Source: a virus. Taken from it: a DNA stretch of 64,000 nt. Position 1 is the stretch's first letter; each line of letters opens with the position of its first letter. Made by a program: the position numbers and the translations under genes. Positions 52,848 to 61,159 of the stretch are shown in pieces. The notes under the pieces are model-generated. The model saw only the letters and a program-made list of their open reading frames with translations. It was not told the origin of the DNA and made no database searches. The stretch covers positions 48,071-112,070 of IMG/VR virus record IMGVR_UViG_3300042463_000986; one strand, given 5' to 3'.

Positions 52848-53190
52848 AAAAAAATCCTTTATCTATTGCTAATTTAATTAATTTTTCCAGTGATACAAAA
52901 TCTGCTAAAGTGCATCCTTCTATTTTAAGAAGATCTTCAAACGCTTCTTCATTAGAAATAGCTTTATGTTTATTCCAAGGTATTAACACTTTTTCATATA
53001 ATGTCTTAATTAAATAAGCCTCATTATCCCAAAAAGCTATATACACTTCATTTTTAATATGTCCTTCATTTTTTATAAAAGAAAGACTAGGCATATAATA
53101 TGCATTTTTATCAAAATCAAACCCTGCACTTAATTCATAAGTTAAAGAGTCTGTTTGAAAGCTTATCGTGGAATTCATGTAAGTTGTCAT
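52825..53190 (-). CDS. Unknown protein (121 aa)
   Basis: Not recognised. An N-terminal beta part (TISFQTDSLTYELSAGFDFD, then KNAYYMPSLSFI) and a helical C-terminal half (EEAFEDLLKIEGCTLADFVS, LEKLIKLAIDKGFFYEY). It lies 5 bases downstream of the HNH gene and overlaps the next gene by 23 bases. Function unknown. Confidence 0.6.
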   Translation of the reverse strand: MTTYMNSTISFQTDSLTYELSAGFDFDKNAYYMPSLSFIKNEGHIKNEVYIAFWDNEAYLIKTLYEKVLIPWNKHKAISNEEAFEDLLKIEGCTLADFVSLEKLIKLAIDKGFFYEYYNRN

Positions 53191-53195
53191 TATAA

Positions 53196-53582
53196 TTACT
53201 TCTTTTTTTCTTTTTGTGTTTTAATGTTATGACAGGTGGAGCACAAAATTTGTAAACCATCCACTTCACAAAAGAGTCTTTCTACAAATCCTGGAAGATC
53301 TTGAGCACAGTTTAATGAGCCTGCAGGGATTTTATGGTCCACTTGGATATTTTTATCCGCAAACCATTCCTTACACTCATTACACTGATATTCAAATTTT
53401 TGTCTTTTATTTGGACCTTTATAGGCTCTTTTTGATTTTTGTTTACATGTTGTTATTGGTTTCCACCATCTAGATTTATTTCTAAGAGCACTTCTTATAA
53501 AGCTCCAGAAAGCACTTTCAGTCATAGTACCATCACACCTTGGTTTTTCTAATAATTTTTTAACCGCTTTTTTCTTTGCCAT
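53196..53582 (-). CDS. HNH endonuclease (128 aa)
   Basis: A compact HNH domain: FEYQCNECKEWFADKNIQVD, HKIPAGSL and VDGLQILCSTCHNIKTQ. The four Cys (CNEC and CSTC) bind the structural zinc. D-H (VDHK), the central loop and the final H-N (CHNIK) give the beta-beta-alpha metal site. The N-terminus is basic (MAKKKAVKKLLEKPRCDG). It could be a free homing or repair nuclease, or a packaging-associated HNH. It is the first gene after the rIIB terminator, with a TATATTTG element 20 bases upstream. Confidence 0.85.
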   Translation of the reverse strand: MAKKKAVKKLLEKPRCDGTMTESAFWSFIRSALRNKSRWWKPITTCKQKSKRAYKGPNKRQKFEYQCNECKEWFADKNIQVDHKIPAGSLNCAQDLPGFVERLFCEVDGLQILCSTCHNIKTQKEKKK

Positions 53583-53595
53583 ATATAAAAAATAT

Positions 53596-53633
53596 GTAGC
53601 CCAAATATACTAAATTTTGTACATTCAGGCTAC
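53596..53633 (-). terminator. Terminator-like hairpin after RIIB
   Basis: GTAGCC (53596-53601) and GGCTAC (53628-53633) pair across a 26-base loop. On the minus strand a T-rich run (ATATTTTTTATA) follows. The long loop makes it weaker than the others. A TATATTTG element lies at the edge of its 3' arm. Confidence 0.55.
53602..53609 (-). promoter_or_regulatory. Possible promoter for the HNH operon (-7 element)
   Basis: TATATTTG on the minus strand (53609-53602), 20 bases before the HNH start. The nearest TTG is 23 bases upstream (53635-53633), a loose fit. It overlaps the terminator-like hairpin. Confidence 0.45.
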
Positions 53634-53647
53634 AATTTTAAAAGGGG

Positions 53648-55174
53648 TTATTGAACTATAGAAATTCTTTTAGAAATTTCATCCTTCATACCGTCCAAAG
53701 AAAGAACAATATTGTCTATTTCTGCAGAAGAAATACTAGGAATATTAAAATTATACTTTTTTGTTTCTGCCACAAAACCCTCTTTTGCTTTATCAGCTAA
53801 GTTTTCTAACTCACGAATTGCATAATCTTCATCTAATTCCAATGTATCAAAATCCACGTCATGTAGGATTTTTGTTGCTTCTTCACGAGGAACAGTCATA
53901 ATTGGGAGATATTCATAACATCTACCTTTATGCTGACCAATACCTACAACTTTCATAGGATTGATAAGAACAAGAACACTTGTATCTCCACATCCTACAT
54001 AATGAATCTGATCACTGGTAAAATGTAGTCCAGCAGCAGCACAATCTTGTGTACTCCAGTTACACTCTTCCATAGGCATACTCACTGTTCTACCAATACG
54101 AATATCAAATGTTTTGGTCCAATCATCTGTAAATCTATTCTCATGTATATTAGGAAGATCTAGATATAAATCAGTTAAAATACCAATTCTTTCTCCATGA
54201 AATACAGATTCATTAGTTTCGTAAGTGTATTCTTCTGCCTCTCCTGTTCCTCCGCAATGTGAGCAGTCTTCATCATTATCATCAAAATCTGAATATTCTA
54301 TACCACTACCGTCACAATAAGGACATTCTGTAGTTGTATATCTCACCTTTTTATAAAGCTGGTCTTTATGTACTAATTTATATTCTTCATTTTCTAAAAA
54401 CACTGTATAATCATTTGGATTTTTCTTCCAAACAGCCTTCACTTTATTATAAGTGTTGCTTACAAAATGAACAAGTTGATTACTTCCGTGCAACGTCACT
54501 ACATTCCTAAGAGCCACAAAAAACCCTTGTTTTGTAATTCTAAAGCTATTTTCTGTCAAAAATCTATAAAGTTCGTTAGCCACTTCCACTCTTGGATTTA
54601 AGCAACACCACATAAAGAAACGCTTTAAAGATTGATATTCTTCATTACTACTTAAATCTTTTTGAAGATCACCAAATCCTGTATAATACAGCTGAGTGTT
54701 TATTATTTCTGCAAATTTCTCCACTAATAATTGAGGAAGACTTCTGTGGATTCCTTTTAAATACACTGTATTCTCCACTATATCAAAATCATTAGTTTTA
54801 TAAAGAAGAGAAAATCCTTTTTGAATAGCCCGCATTTTAGTAATTTCTGCTTCTTTTTGTCTCTTCTCAGTTAATGATTCTTCGCTACCCATAATAAGTA
54901 GTATTTCTTCTTCACTAGAAACAATTCTCACTTTATTAAAATCTTCTTGTGTAGCATTTGGTTTGCTTAAAATAGCACCATCATTTAACACCACTGTAAG
55001 TACACTATTCACTAACTTTACATTCAAATAGGGTTTTACAACAGATTGTGGTTCCTCGTCTTCTGTAAAAAGCTTTGTAAATAATAAATTTTTAATTTTT
55101 TGCTCTTCTAATTTTAACGCTTCTAATTGTTTTGTTTTTTCGCTTTTAAACCAGTCTAAACTAAATAGTCCCAT
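53648..55174 (-). CDS. rIIB: RIIB-like protein with DnaJ-type zinc finger (508 aa)
   Basis: The RIIB character shows in RFFMWCCLNPRVEVANELYR, FRITKQGFFVALRNVVTLHG and the C-terminal CAAAGLHFTSDQIHYVG with VLVLINPMKVVGIGQHKGRC, YEYLPI, which matches the T4 RIIB C-terminal order. Between the halves, CPYCDGSGIEYSDF and CSHCGGTGEAEEY (C284, C287, C304, C307) form a DnaJ-type CxxCxGxG zinc finger. In T4, RIIA/RIIB affect lysis and exclusion by other elements; the mechanism is unknown. It lies 2 genes downstream of rIIA in the same operon. Confidence 0.85.
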   Translation of the reverse strand: MGLFSLDWFKSEKTKQLEALKLEEQKIKNLLFTKLFTEDEEPQSVVKPYLNVKLVNSVLTVVLNDGAILSKPNATQEDFNKVRIVSSEEEILLIMGSEESLTEKRQKEAEITKMRAIQKGFSLLYKTNDFDIVENTVYLKGIHRSLPQLLVEKFAEIINTQLYYTGFGDLQKDLSSNEEYQSLKRFFMWCCLNPRVEVANELYRFLTENSFRITKQGFFVALRNVVTLHGSNQLVHFVSNTYNKVKAVWKKNPNDYTVFLENEEYKLVHKDQLYKKVRYTTTECPYCDGSGIEYSDFDDNDEDCSHCGGTGEAEEYTYETNESVFHGERIGILTDLYLDLPNIHENRFTDDWTKTFDIRIGRTVSMPMEECNWSTQDCAAAGLHFTSDQIHYVGCGDTSVLVLINPMKVVGIGQHKGRCYEYLPIMTVPREEATKILHDVDFDTLELDEDYAIRELENLADKAKEGFVAETKKYNFNIPSISSAEIDNIVLSLDGMKDEISKRISIVQ

Positions 55175-55186
55175 GTTTTTTGTTTT

Positions 55187-55417
55187 TTAATTGTAAAAAT
55201 AATTGTTAAAAATTTCAGTAAAATTTACATAATTATTATAAATTTCACTATTATTAATTTTCTCTAAAAAATCATTCCATTTTTCTTCAGGAATGTAGAT
55301 ATTCCATTTATGTGCTAGAGCCTGCCACATTATTTTAAAATCTTCCATCTCTAACTCAGGCATATTGCCTAACATATAATATATTACATGTTTAAAAAGC
55401 TCTAAATTTGTAATCAT
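55187..55417 (-). CDS. Unknown protein between rIIA and rIIB (76 aa)
   Basis: Not recognised. Helical and aromatic: ELFKHVIYYMLGNMPELEME, DFKIMWQALAHKWNIYIPEE, KWNDFLEKINN, and an Asn/Tyr/Phe-rich end. It sits after the rIIA terminator-like hairpin and 12 bases before rIIB, so it is probably co-transcribed with rIIB. Function unknown. Confidence 0.6.
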   Translation of the reverse strand: MITNLELFKHVIYYMLGNMPELEMEDFKIMWQALAHKWNIYIPEEKWNDFLEKINNSEIYNNYVNFTEIFNNYFYN

Positions 55418-55428
55418 AAATATACATT

Positions 55429-55454
55429 AAAAGGGGGAAATTTATCCCCCTTTT
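55429..55454. terminator. Terminator-like hairpin after rIIA
   Basis: AAAAGGGGG (55429-55437) pairs perfectly with CCCCCTTTT (55446-55454) around an 8-base A/T loop, 5 bases downstream of the rIIA stop on the minus strand. Confidence 0.78.
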
Positions 55455-55459
55455 ATTAT

Positions 55460-57757
55460 TTAATTTTCCACTAAATCTTCTACAATTGTCTCTGTAAGGT
55501 CTGTAGGTTCTTCATTTAACACTAATTTGTAGTTTTTCCAATCTATTTTTTGTTTGTAATATTTGAAAAGATCGCATAAAACTAAATGCATCCCCTCTTG
55601 ATTAGAATACCCACTCATTTCAATAAATAGAGGCTTTAAGAAAGGAAGTTTTGCAAAAACAGCTTTTACTTCTTTGTAAATAACAAACACTTCTGTATCA
55701 AATAAATTATTTTGTATAGCCACTTCAAACATAGCTTTGTATATTTCATCTGACCCTCTTTGAAAATGTTTATCTTTGTAATCTTCTAGCATTCTCACTT
55801 TAGAATAAAGATCTATAGAAACATCCTCAAGTCTTTGTTTTTTACTGAAAATACTTCTATTCTCACTAATAAAACTATTAATTAAATAAGCTGTTACAAT
55901 TCTTTTAAATGGTTTATTTTTCCCTTCCATAAACTTGTTTAATGGTATTAAATTATGTATGTTCACATTTTCCAAAAGCTTAAGTTCTCTATCAGAAAAC
56001 ACTACAAAAGACACTTTTTTTGGAAAAACAGAATATAATTTATCTATTTTCTCAGCATCTTGATTATTTCCATAAACAATCATTCCTTTTTGCTTATGCA
56101 AATTTTCTAATTTGTATGTTATTGGGACCAATTTAGAATTCTTACCATTAACAAATCTTTCTAGTTTTTCTGCCCTTTTACCAACAATTTCTCCTTCTAA
56201 GCGAGTTTTTCTTCCTAAAGAAGGAATTTTTATTTTTAAAGCATCTTTTTCTTTTTTACGATTGTCTAGCCAGTCTTGTGGAATTTCAAAAGCATCTAGA
56301 TCTACCACATTTGCAGTGATGAGGGACATGATATATTGAAATTCTTTGATGCGTGCTCTCCATTCAGATTTTGGATGTTTTCTTAATGTTAAAAGATCTA
56401 TATAATATTTGCTATAGTCATTAGCTCTATTCATTTTACCAAGCTGATAGCTTCCCACTTTCTTTATAAAGAAGAGTTCTGCTCCTTTAAATGTAGCTTT
56501 TAAATAGTCCTTTTTAACACCACTTATTCTGTCTGAAAAGAAGAAACATTTTTTATATAAGAAATCTGAATAGTTAAAATTCATATCCCAATACCTCTTA
56601 CACTCTCTAAATACTCCTCTAGATAGTTGATATTTTTTCTCATATTCTGATGTTAAATGAGTTCTATTATGATATAAATCTCGTAAATCTAATAAATTTA
56701 TATTCTTTAATTTAGGAGCTTTAAGAGAAATGTTTGAAAACATTTTTAGGTCTTTAATATCCAGACTGTTTCCTTCTTTGAATCCTTTTACATACCTATA
56801 ATTAGAATCAAAATAATTAAAAACAGCTCTAATATCATCCCCATCCTCAATGTTTTGATTATATTTGCTAACAAAATAGTCTGCTACAAGTGTTATTTTA
56901 TTTAAAATAGCTTCTTTAGCCTCTTTTGTCATTTTTATAGCCTCTCTATTAGGAATAGGAAATATTCCATCAGAAAGACCAAATCTCAATGCAACAGGGA
57001 ACCAAATAGACTCTATTCCAAGTTTTGAAAAATCAACTGGGTAGTAGACATTGTCTAAGCAAATATGGAGTTTTTTATCTGTACAAAGTTCAGAAAATTG
57101 AAAATGTTCCCCTCTAAATATAGTGAAATCGTTAGAAATCCCGTCTACATTAAAATAAACATTTTCAAAATAAGCCAATTGTTCTTTAATTTTCGTTACA
57201 AAATCATGTCTGTCTCTATAATTAACAGGAACAATCACTTTTACACCATTACATTCTTCTGTAGGAGTTTCATAAAGAAGATCTATAGTGTTAATTTCTT
57301 CTCCTTCATACATCATATATTTTCTTTCCACTCCGTTCTTCCTACAAACAAAATAAAATGAAGAAGAATAAGCTAAAGGACTCTTAAAGCCCAATCCGAA
57401 CATTCCCAATTCATTAGCTTGTGTTCTTTTAGTGGATTTACCATATTTACTAATAATGTTTTTAACATCATCATCATCTAGGCCTGCACCAAAATCTTCT
57501 ACAGAGAATTCATAATTTCCTTGATTATTTTGTTTAAAGCTAACAACAATTGGTTTATCAATACCAGCTCTTCTATGTGAATCTAATGCATTACTGGCTG
57601 TTTCTCTAATTGTACTTCCTATACCATCTGAATATAAATTCTTACTTAACATCTGCATCAACATTTGTGCAGAATCTAAGTCTAGGCTCATCCCAATTGA
57701 ATCTTGAGAATTTCCTTCTGATAGGATTGTTGCGTCTGTTTGTTTTTCTAGTATCAT
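55460..57757 (-). CDS. rIIA: RIIA-like GHKL ATPase (765 aa)
   Basis: The N-terminal GHKL (HSP90/histidine-kinase-type) ATPase motifs are clear: N-box STIRETASNALDSHRRAG (E52, N56), G1 SVEDFGAGLD (86-94), G2 GMFGLGFKSPLAY (119-131). The following ~600 residues are helical and specific to RIIA. It pairs with RIIB downstream, as in T4 and other large phages, where the pair influences lysis and superinfection exclusion. No histidine-kinase phosphoacceptor domain is present. The start is 3 bases after the upstream gene's stop. Confidence 0.88.
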   Translation of the reverse strand: MILEKQTDATILSEGNSQDSIGMSLDLDSAQMLMQMLSKNLYSDGIGSTIRETASNALDSHRRAGIDKPIVVSFKQNNQGNYEFSVEDFGAGLDDDDVKNIISKYGKSTKRTQANELGMFGLGFKSPLAYSSSFYFVCRKNGVERKYMMYEGEEINTIDLLYETPTEECNGVKVIVPVNYRDRHDFVTKIKEQLAYFENVYFNVDGISNDFTIFRGEHFQFSELCTDKKLHICLDNVYYPVDFSKLGIESIWFPVALRFGLSDGIFPIPNREAIKMTKEAKEAILNKITLVADYFVSKYNQNIEDGDDIRAVFNYFDSNYRYVKGFKEGNSLDIKDLKMFSNISLKAPKLKNINLLDLRDLYHNRTHLTSEYEKKYQLSRGVFRECKRYWDMNFNYSDFLYKKCFFFSDRISGVKKDYLKATFKGAELFFIKKVGSYQLGKMNRANDYSKYYIDLLTLRKHPKSEWRARIKEFQYIMSLITANVVDLDAFEIPQDWLDNRKKEKDALKIKIPSLGRKTRLEGEIVGKRAEKLERFVNGKNSKLVPITYKLENLHKQKGMIVYGNNQDAEKIDKLYSVFPKKVSFVVFSDRELKLLENVNIHNLIPLNKFMEGKNKPFKRIVTAYLINSFISENRSIFSKKQRLEDVSIDLYSKVRMLEDYKDKHFQRGSDEIYKAMFEVAIQNNLFDTEVFVIYKEVKAVFAKLPFLKPLFIEMSGYSNQEGMHLVLCDLFKYYKQKIDWKNYKLVLNEEPTDLTETIVEDLVEN

Positions 57758-57760
57758 GTT

Positions 57761-58087
57761 TTATTGTGTGTTTTTCTTTATTAATATCATTTGTCTGTAT
57801 TCTAAATCTATATACTGGGTATAGTTATGATTTTCTGGGCCAAATCCCCAGGTTCTCTCTGTTCGAGTGATTGTTTGACCAAGATGTGTTCTCCAAGTTA
57901 TATCTTTTTCTTCTCTACGTGTAGAGCATTTTACAGCTTTATACAAAGGAACTCCTCTACTCCAGTGGGTTTTTCCACTTAAAGTAGGTTTTCTAAGTAT
58001 TTTTAAATACTTAAAATAAGACTGGCAAGAGATGATTATTTCATCTCCCACTTCTAAGTCTTTCACTTCTATTATTTGTAATTCCAT
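57761..58087 (-). CDS. Conserved phage protein (108 aa)
   Basis: Beta-rich: IIEVKDLEVGDEIIISCQSY, FKYLKILRKPTLSGKTHWSR, PLYKAVKCSTRREEKDITWR. The order 'D-L-x-x-G-D-E-I ... YLK-I-L-R-P ... VKCSTR' is shared with proteins of other large phages, I believe, but has no known function. Many Arg/Trp/Tyr residues suggest nucleic-acid contact. It sits between UDG-like and rIIA genes. Confidence 0.65.
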   Translation of the reverse strand: MELQIIEVKDLEVGDEIIISCQSYFKYLKILRKPTLSGKTHWSRGVPLYKAVKCSTRREEKDITWRTHLGQTITRTERTWGFGPENHNYTQYIDLEYRQMILIKKNTQ

Positions 58088-58099
58088 AATTTTTGATTT

Positions 58100-58816
58100 T
58101 TAAAATGGACACATTTCCCACCAATCGAGGTTGTTTCCATTTGTATTTTTAACTATTTCTGTCACTTTTTTAAAAACTCCTTCTGAATCCCAATCTGTTT
58201 TTTTATAGGATGCTGAAGCTGGATGAGATAGTGGAAATAACATCTCCTGGTTAGTGATGTATTGTCCATATTTTTGAGCTTCTTTACCTAACATTATTAT
58301 AGGCACATCCATATAATTAAATATATTTTTAAATAAATATGTAGTGAAAGGAGTCCAAATATCCATATGTGCCCCAGCTTTTCCTATTTCTGTAGTTAAA
58401 GCAGCATTTAACATTAACACTCCTTGTTTGGATAGAAAGGAAACATCGAAAGATTTAAACCCCTCTAAACACATTCCTCCATAAACATCCTTTTCAATGG
58501 CATTATAAAATTGCTCCAAAGAAGGTTGTAATTCTTTTGTATTAGAACATCCTAAAGCAAGTCCATCTGCCACTATCATATTATTTTTAGTAGTGTGGTA
58601 GGGACACATACCAAGCACTATAGCTACCACCTCATTTAAAGGTGTTAGTTGAAAAACTTTATATGTATCTGTAGAAATAGGAGCTAATTTTTTTCCTTTT
58701 TGTGACTCAGATTTTAAAAATTTATATATGTTGTTACATTCCTCACTCTCTATAAATGGTCTGATTTTATGCTCCCAAGAGGGATGAAAATGATGTGAAA
58801 ATTTACTCCATTCCAT
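58100..58816 (-). CDS. Uracil-DNA glycosylase-like protein lacking the catalytic Asp
   Basis: 238 residues with family 1 UDG layout: LGMCPYHTT (69-76) stands where GQDPYH is expected, followed by ADGLALGCSN, then GVLMLNAALTTEIGKAGAH (N137 of the uracil-binding strand; family GVLLLN) and FPLSHPASASYKK (H198, the HPSPLS loop). Catalytic Asp of GQDPYH is Cys71 and the preceding Gln is Met70, so normal water activation is doubtful. It may still bind uracil or flipped bases, or work by another residue. Phage UDGs with altered motif 1 occur in other Bacteroidota phages by recollection. It lies between the 67-aa and 108-aa genes. Confidence 0.85.
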   Translation of the reverse strand: MEWSKFSHHFHPSWEHKIRPFIESEECNNIYKFLKSESQKGKKLAPISTDTYKVFQLTPLNEVVAIVLGMCPYHTTKNNMIVADGLALGCSNTKELQPSLEQFYNAIEKDVYGGMCLEGFKSFDVSFLSKQGVLMLNAALTTEIGKAGAHMDIWTPFTTYLFKNIFNYMDVPIIMLGKEAQKYGQYITNQEMLFPLSHPASASYKKTDWDSEGVFKKVTEIVKNTNGNNLDWWEMCPF

Positions 58817-58817
58817 A

Positions 58818-59021
58818 TTAAAATAATTCTAATTGTTTAAATCTACTTTCCTTTTCTACAATTGTTTCTGCGTCTAAACTAATACGCACCTTTTTTCCTA
58901 AATACTTACTTAAAATACTTTCTAAATTCTCTATTCCTATACATTCTACCTCATTTCCTTCTGTTGTACTTAACCACTCAATATTTTCTTGAATTGTTTC
59001 TACTAATTGCTTCTGTGTCAT
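58818..59021 (-). CDS. Unknown small protein (67 aa)
   Basis: Not recognised. Acidic, helix-strand mix: QKQLVETIQENIEWLSTTEG, VECIGIENLESILSKYLGKK, VRISLDAETIVEKESRFKQL and ELF. It ends one base before the UDG-like gene starts and begins one base after the 58-aa gene's stop, so the three are in one tight unit. No function inferred. Confidence 0.6.
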   Translation of the reverse strand: MTQKQLVETIQENIEWLSTTEGNEVECIGIENLESILSKYLGKKVRISLDAETIVEKESRFKQLELF

Positions 59022-59022
59022 A

Positions 59023-59199
59023 TTAATTTTGTTTTATTAGTTCTTCAACATCGTTTCTAAATAACTCTAATTCGTGGGATTCAGATCCTCCTTCTTCAAT
59101 CTCACTCATACATAAATTCCATAAATCTGTAATCTCTTGGTTGTATTGTGGGTGTTCTTTTATTCTATCCATTGCCCATTTTCTCATTTCATTTTTCAT
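59023..59199 (-). CDS. Unknown acidic protein (58 aa)
   Basis: A frame from ATG 59199 to TAA 59023: MKNEMRKWAMDRIKEHPQYN, QEITDLWNLCMSEIEEGGSE, SHELELFRNDVEELIKQN. It overlaps the primase stop by 4 bases (ATGA) and ends one base before the next ATG. Without it there would be an unusual 174-base gap in a tightly packed operon. Acidic and helical, with no known motif. Good support from spacing, none for function. Confidence 0.65.
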   Translation of the reverse strand: MKNEMRKWAMDRIKEHPQYNQEITDLWNLCMSEIEEGGSESHELELFRNDVEELIKQN

Positions 59200-60200
59200 A
59201 ATAATTGTTTTTGTTTTAAATAATTTTCAATTGTTTTTAATCCGTGTATTTTTCCAAGATCTGCGAAATCTTTAATACCTTCTTTTAAATATTCCTTAGG
59301 AACATTACAATAGTCAAAATCAAATAATTTTGTTATCTGTTGACTGTTTGTTACACCTGTAATGTCACTATCAAAAGACAAAATCTGTTTATTAGAATTA
59401 TCTTTTAAAAACTGTACATTTTCCTCAGAAAAACAAGCAATTCCTTCATTTTGAACAGCGCATACGCAAGGAAACACTTTTTTTAACACCATGAGATCTT
59501 TTTTACTCTTAGAAATTAGAGCCACATCACAATCTTTGATATTATCTTTTCCTTCTAATGTATTAATAGGTACATTATTGGGCACCCATTTTTTCTTTTT
59601 ATCTGCAAAAGGTGAATATATTTTCCAATTTCCGTCATAATAATAACCAAATCTTAGTTGGTTATCGTCTAAATAGAACAATTGTTTGTTTAAATACACT
59701 TTTTTAACAGAATAAATGTTATTATCTCTAAGATCTTGTATATCCTGGTGATATTGATTCCAGTATGCCAGTTCTTCTTTTGTAAACTTTCCAGTAATCA
59801 CTTGTATTAAAGAATACCTTTTACCTAATTCTTCTGGTTGTTTATATTGGGAAGTTATTTTCTTATAGTCTTCTGAAAAGGTTCCTGTTGATATTCCCAA
59901 AGAAAAATCTTTATCTATCATTTTTAACACCTCATCTATAGAAAACAAATTGTACATAAGCTTCACAAATTGGAAACAATCACCTCTTTTACCTGTATCT
60001 GCAAAGTCTATAAAAGAAAGATCTCCATTCTTATTTCCTATTAAAAAAGAAGGATGATTTTCTTGTCTAAAAGGGGAATAAGTGACACTATTTAATTTCC
60101 AATTCTTACTAGGCATATAATACATAAATATATCATATGGAGTGATTTTAGATAACACTGTTTCTGGGGTTAATTTTAATTTTTTTCTTCCATGTATCAT
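59196..60200 (-). CDS. DnaG-like primase with Toprim domain (334 aa)
   Basis: The N-terminal part YSPFRQENHPSFLIGNKNGD and FIDFADTGKRGDCFQFVKLM matches the DnaG zinc-binding-domain fold ('S-P-F-R-x-E-x-x-P-S-F ... F-x-D-F-x-x-G-x-x-G-D-x-F-x-F'), but the CHC2 Cys/His ligands are absent. The C-terminal Toprim region is CDVALISKSKKDLMVLKK with NEG and ILSFDSDITGVTN (D-x-D). The usual acidic residue of Toprim motif 1 is replaced by Lys/Ser, a change seen in other phage primases. It makes RNA primers for replication. It follows a strong terminator, so it may be separately transcribed from the SSB gene. Confidence 0.8.
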   Translation of the reverse strand: MIHGRKKLKLTPETVLSKITPYDIFMYYMPSKNWKLNSVTYSPFRQENHPSFLIGNKNGDLSFIDFADTGKRGDCFQFVKLMYNLFSIDEVLKMIDKDFSLGISTGTFSEDYKKITSQYKQPEELGKRYSLIQVITGKFTKEELAYWNQYHQDIQDLRDNNIYSVKKVYLNKQLFYLDDNQLRFGYYYDGNWKIYSPFADKKKKWVPNNVPINTLEGKDNIKDCDVALISKSKKDLMVLKKVFPCVCAVQNEGIACFSEENVQFLKDNSNKQILSFDSDITGVTNSQQITKLFDFDYCNVPKEYLKEGIKDFADLGKIHGLKTIENYLKQKQLL

Positions 60201-60204
60201 ACTA

Positions 60205-60212
60205 CAAACTTA
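60205..60212 (-). promoter_or_regulatory. Possible primase promoter (-7 element only)
   Basis: TAAGTTTG on the minus strand just downstream of the SSB terminator and before the primase ATG (60200). No TTG at the right spacing. The ATG is very close. Confidence 0.25.
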
Positions 60213-60216
60213 ATAA

Positions 60217-60246
60217 AAAAGCCCCAATATTTCTATTGGGGCTTTT
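60217..60246. terminator. Strong terminator between SSB-like gene and primase
   Basis: AAAAGCCCCAATA (60217-60229) pairs perfectly with TATTGGGGCTTTT (60234-60246) around a TTTC loop. Flanking A/T runs allow it to work in either direction. Confidence 0.88.
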
Positions 60247-60269
60247 ATCTAAATCAAAAAACAGGGGGA

Positions 60270-61139
60270 TTAATAGTCACTATCATCTTCAGAAATAGTA
60301 TCATTTGATGCTACTAAATTTTCAGAAGCGTTGTATTCTTTTGCATCTTTAAATGTATAAAAATCTTTACAACCATATTCTCCTGTAACATTAACAACAA
60401 ATCTTTCTGCAGGTTTTAATTCTTTAGAAAGCTTTGATTTTAAACTACGTTGAACATCAGAATTGTTATAGTCTATAAGTCTAAATTGCTTTAATAAATA
60501 AGCTGGAAGAAAAGCTCTGTTATATACAGATTGATATTCTTTGGTTTCTCCTTCTTTTTCTACAGTTTTGATAGTTAATAGAGCTAAGAAACTTGTAGCA
60601 TATTCTCCGTCAATTTGTGCTTTAAGGTCTTTAACATTACCTTTCATAAGCTTAGCCCACTCAATTTGTAAAGTGGTTTCTGCATCTTTATAGTCTAAAT
60701 TTCCTAACCAAGTGCGTAAGAAGTTGTAAAGATCTTCTTCTCCTATATAAGCTGGTCTATACTCTCTTTTTTTAAACCAGTCTTGTAATTCATTCTCATC
60801 TTCAGCCCAAGAACAAGACCCTAAATTATTAATATATTGTTGTTTAGTGTTGTCTTTATTCCATCTCATTTTATTTTCTAAGAAGAAAGTCACCTTAAAT
60901 TTATCCTTGCTTTTCACTTCTTCCATCCAAAAATCAACTCTTAGAGTTTTATTACCATCCTGACTTTCCCCTAAATATTCTGTAGCTTTGCTTCCTTCTT
61001 TAAGCTCCATTTTTAACACTTCTTTATACTCTTCCTCATCAGGATTAATAGCTATCACTTTCATTTCTGCAAGGCCAATCTTTCTAATAGGACTGTCAAA
61101 ATTTTGTTGCTCTCTCTTTTTTCCGCCAATTGTACTCAT
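60270..61139 (-). CDS. Single-stranded DNA-binding protein candidate, crAss-type (289 aa)
   Basis: The core is an OB-like beta region (GNKTLRVDFWMEEVKSKDKF, KVTFFLENKMRWNKDNTKQQ, YINNLGSCSWAEDENELQDW). The C-terminus ends in the acidic tail NDTISEDDSDY, the hallmark of SSB proteins that recruit partners. It sits upstream of the primase and downstream of the Sak4-like ATPase, in the common phage order of replication genes. No direct motif proves ssDNA binding. A comparable protein is conserved in crAss-like phages next to the ATPase and primase, to my recollection. Confidence 0.68.
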   Translation of the reverse strand: MSTIGGKKREQQNFDSPIRKIGLAEMKVIAINPDEEEYKEVLKMELKEGSKATEYLGESQDGNKTLRVDFWMEEVKSKDKFKVTFFLENKMRWNKDNTKQQYINNLGSCSWAEDENELQDWFKKREYRPAYIGEEDLYNFLRTWLGNLDYKDAETTLQIEWAKLMKGNVKDLKAQIDGEYATSFLALLTIKTVEKEGETKEYQSVYNRAFLPAYLLKQFRLIDYNNSDVQRSLKSKLSKELKPAERFVVNVTGEYGCKDFYTFKDAKEYNASENLVASNDTISEDDSDY

Positions 61140-61159
61140 TTTGTTTTGTTTTTAATTGT

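Noticed and set aside
57065-57361. Plus-strand frame opposite rIIA
   Set aside because: It lies entirely within the well-supported rIIA gene on the other strand and has an atypical hydrophobic composition.
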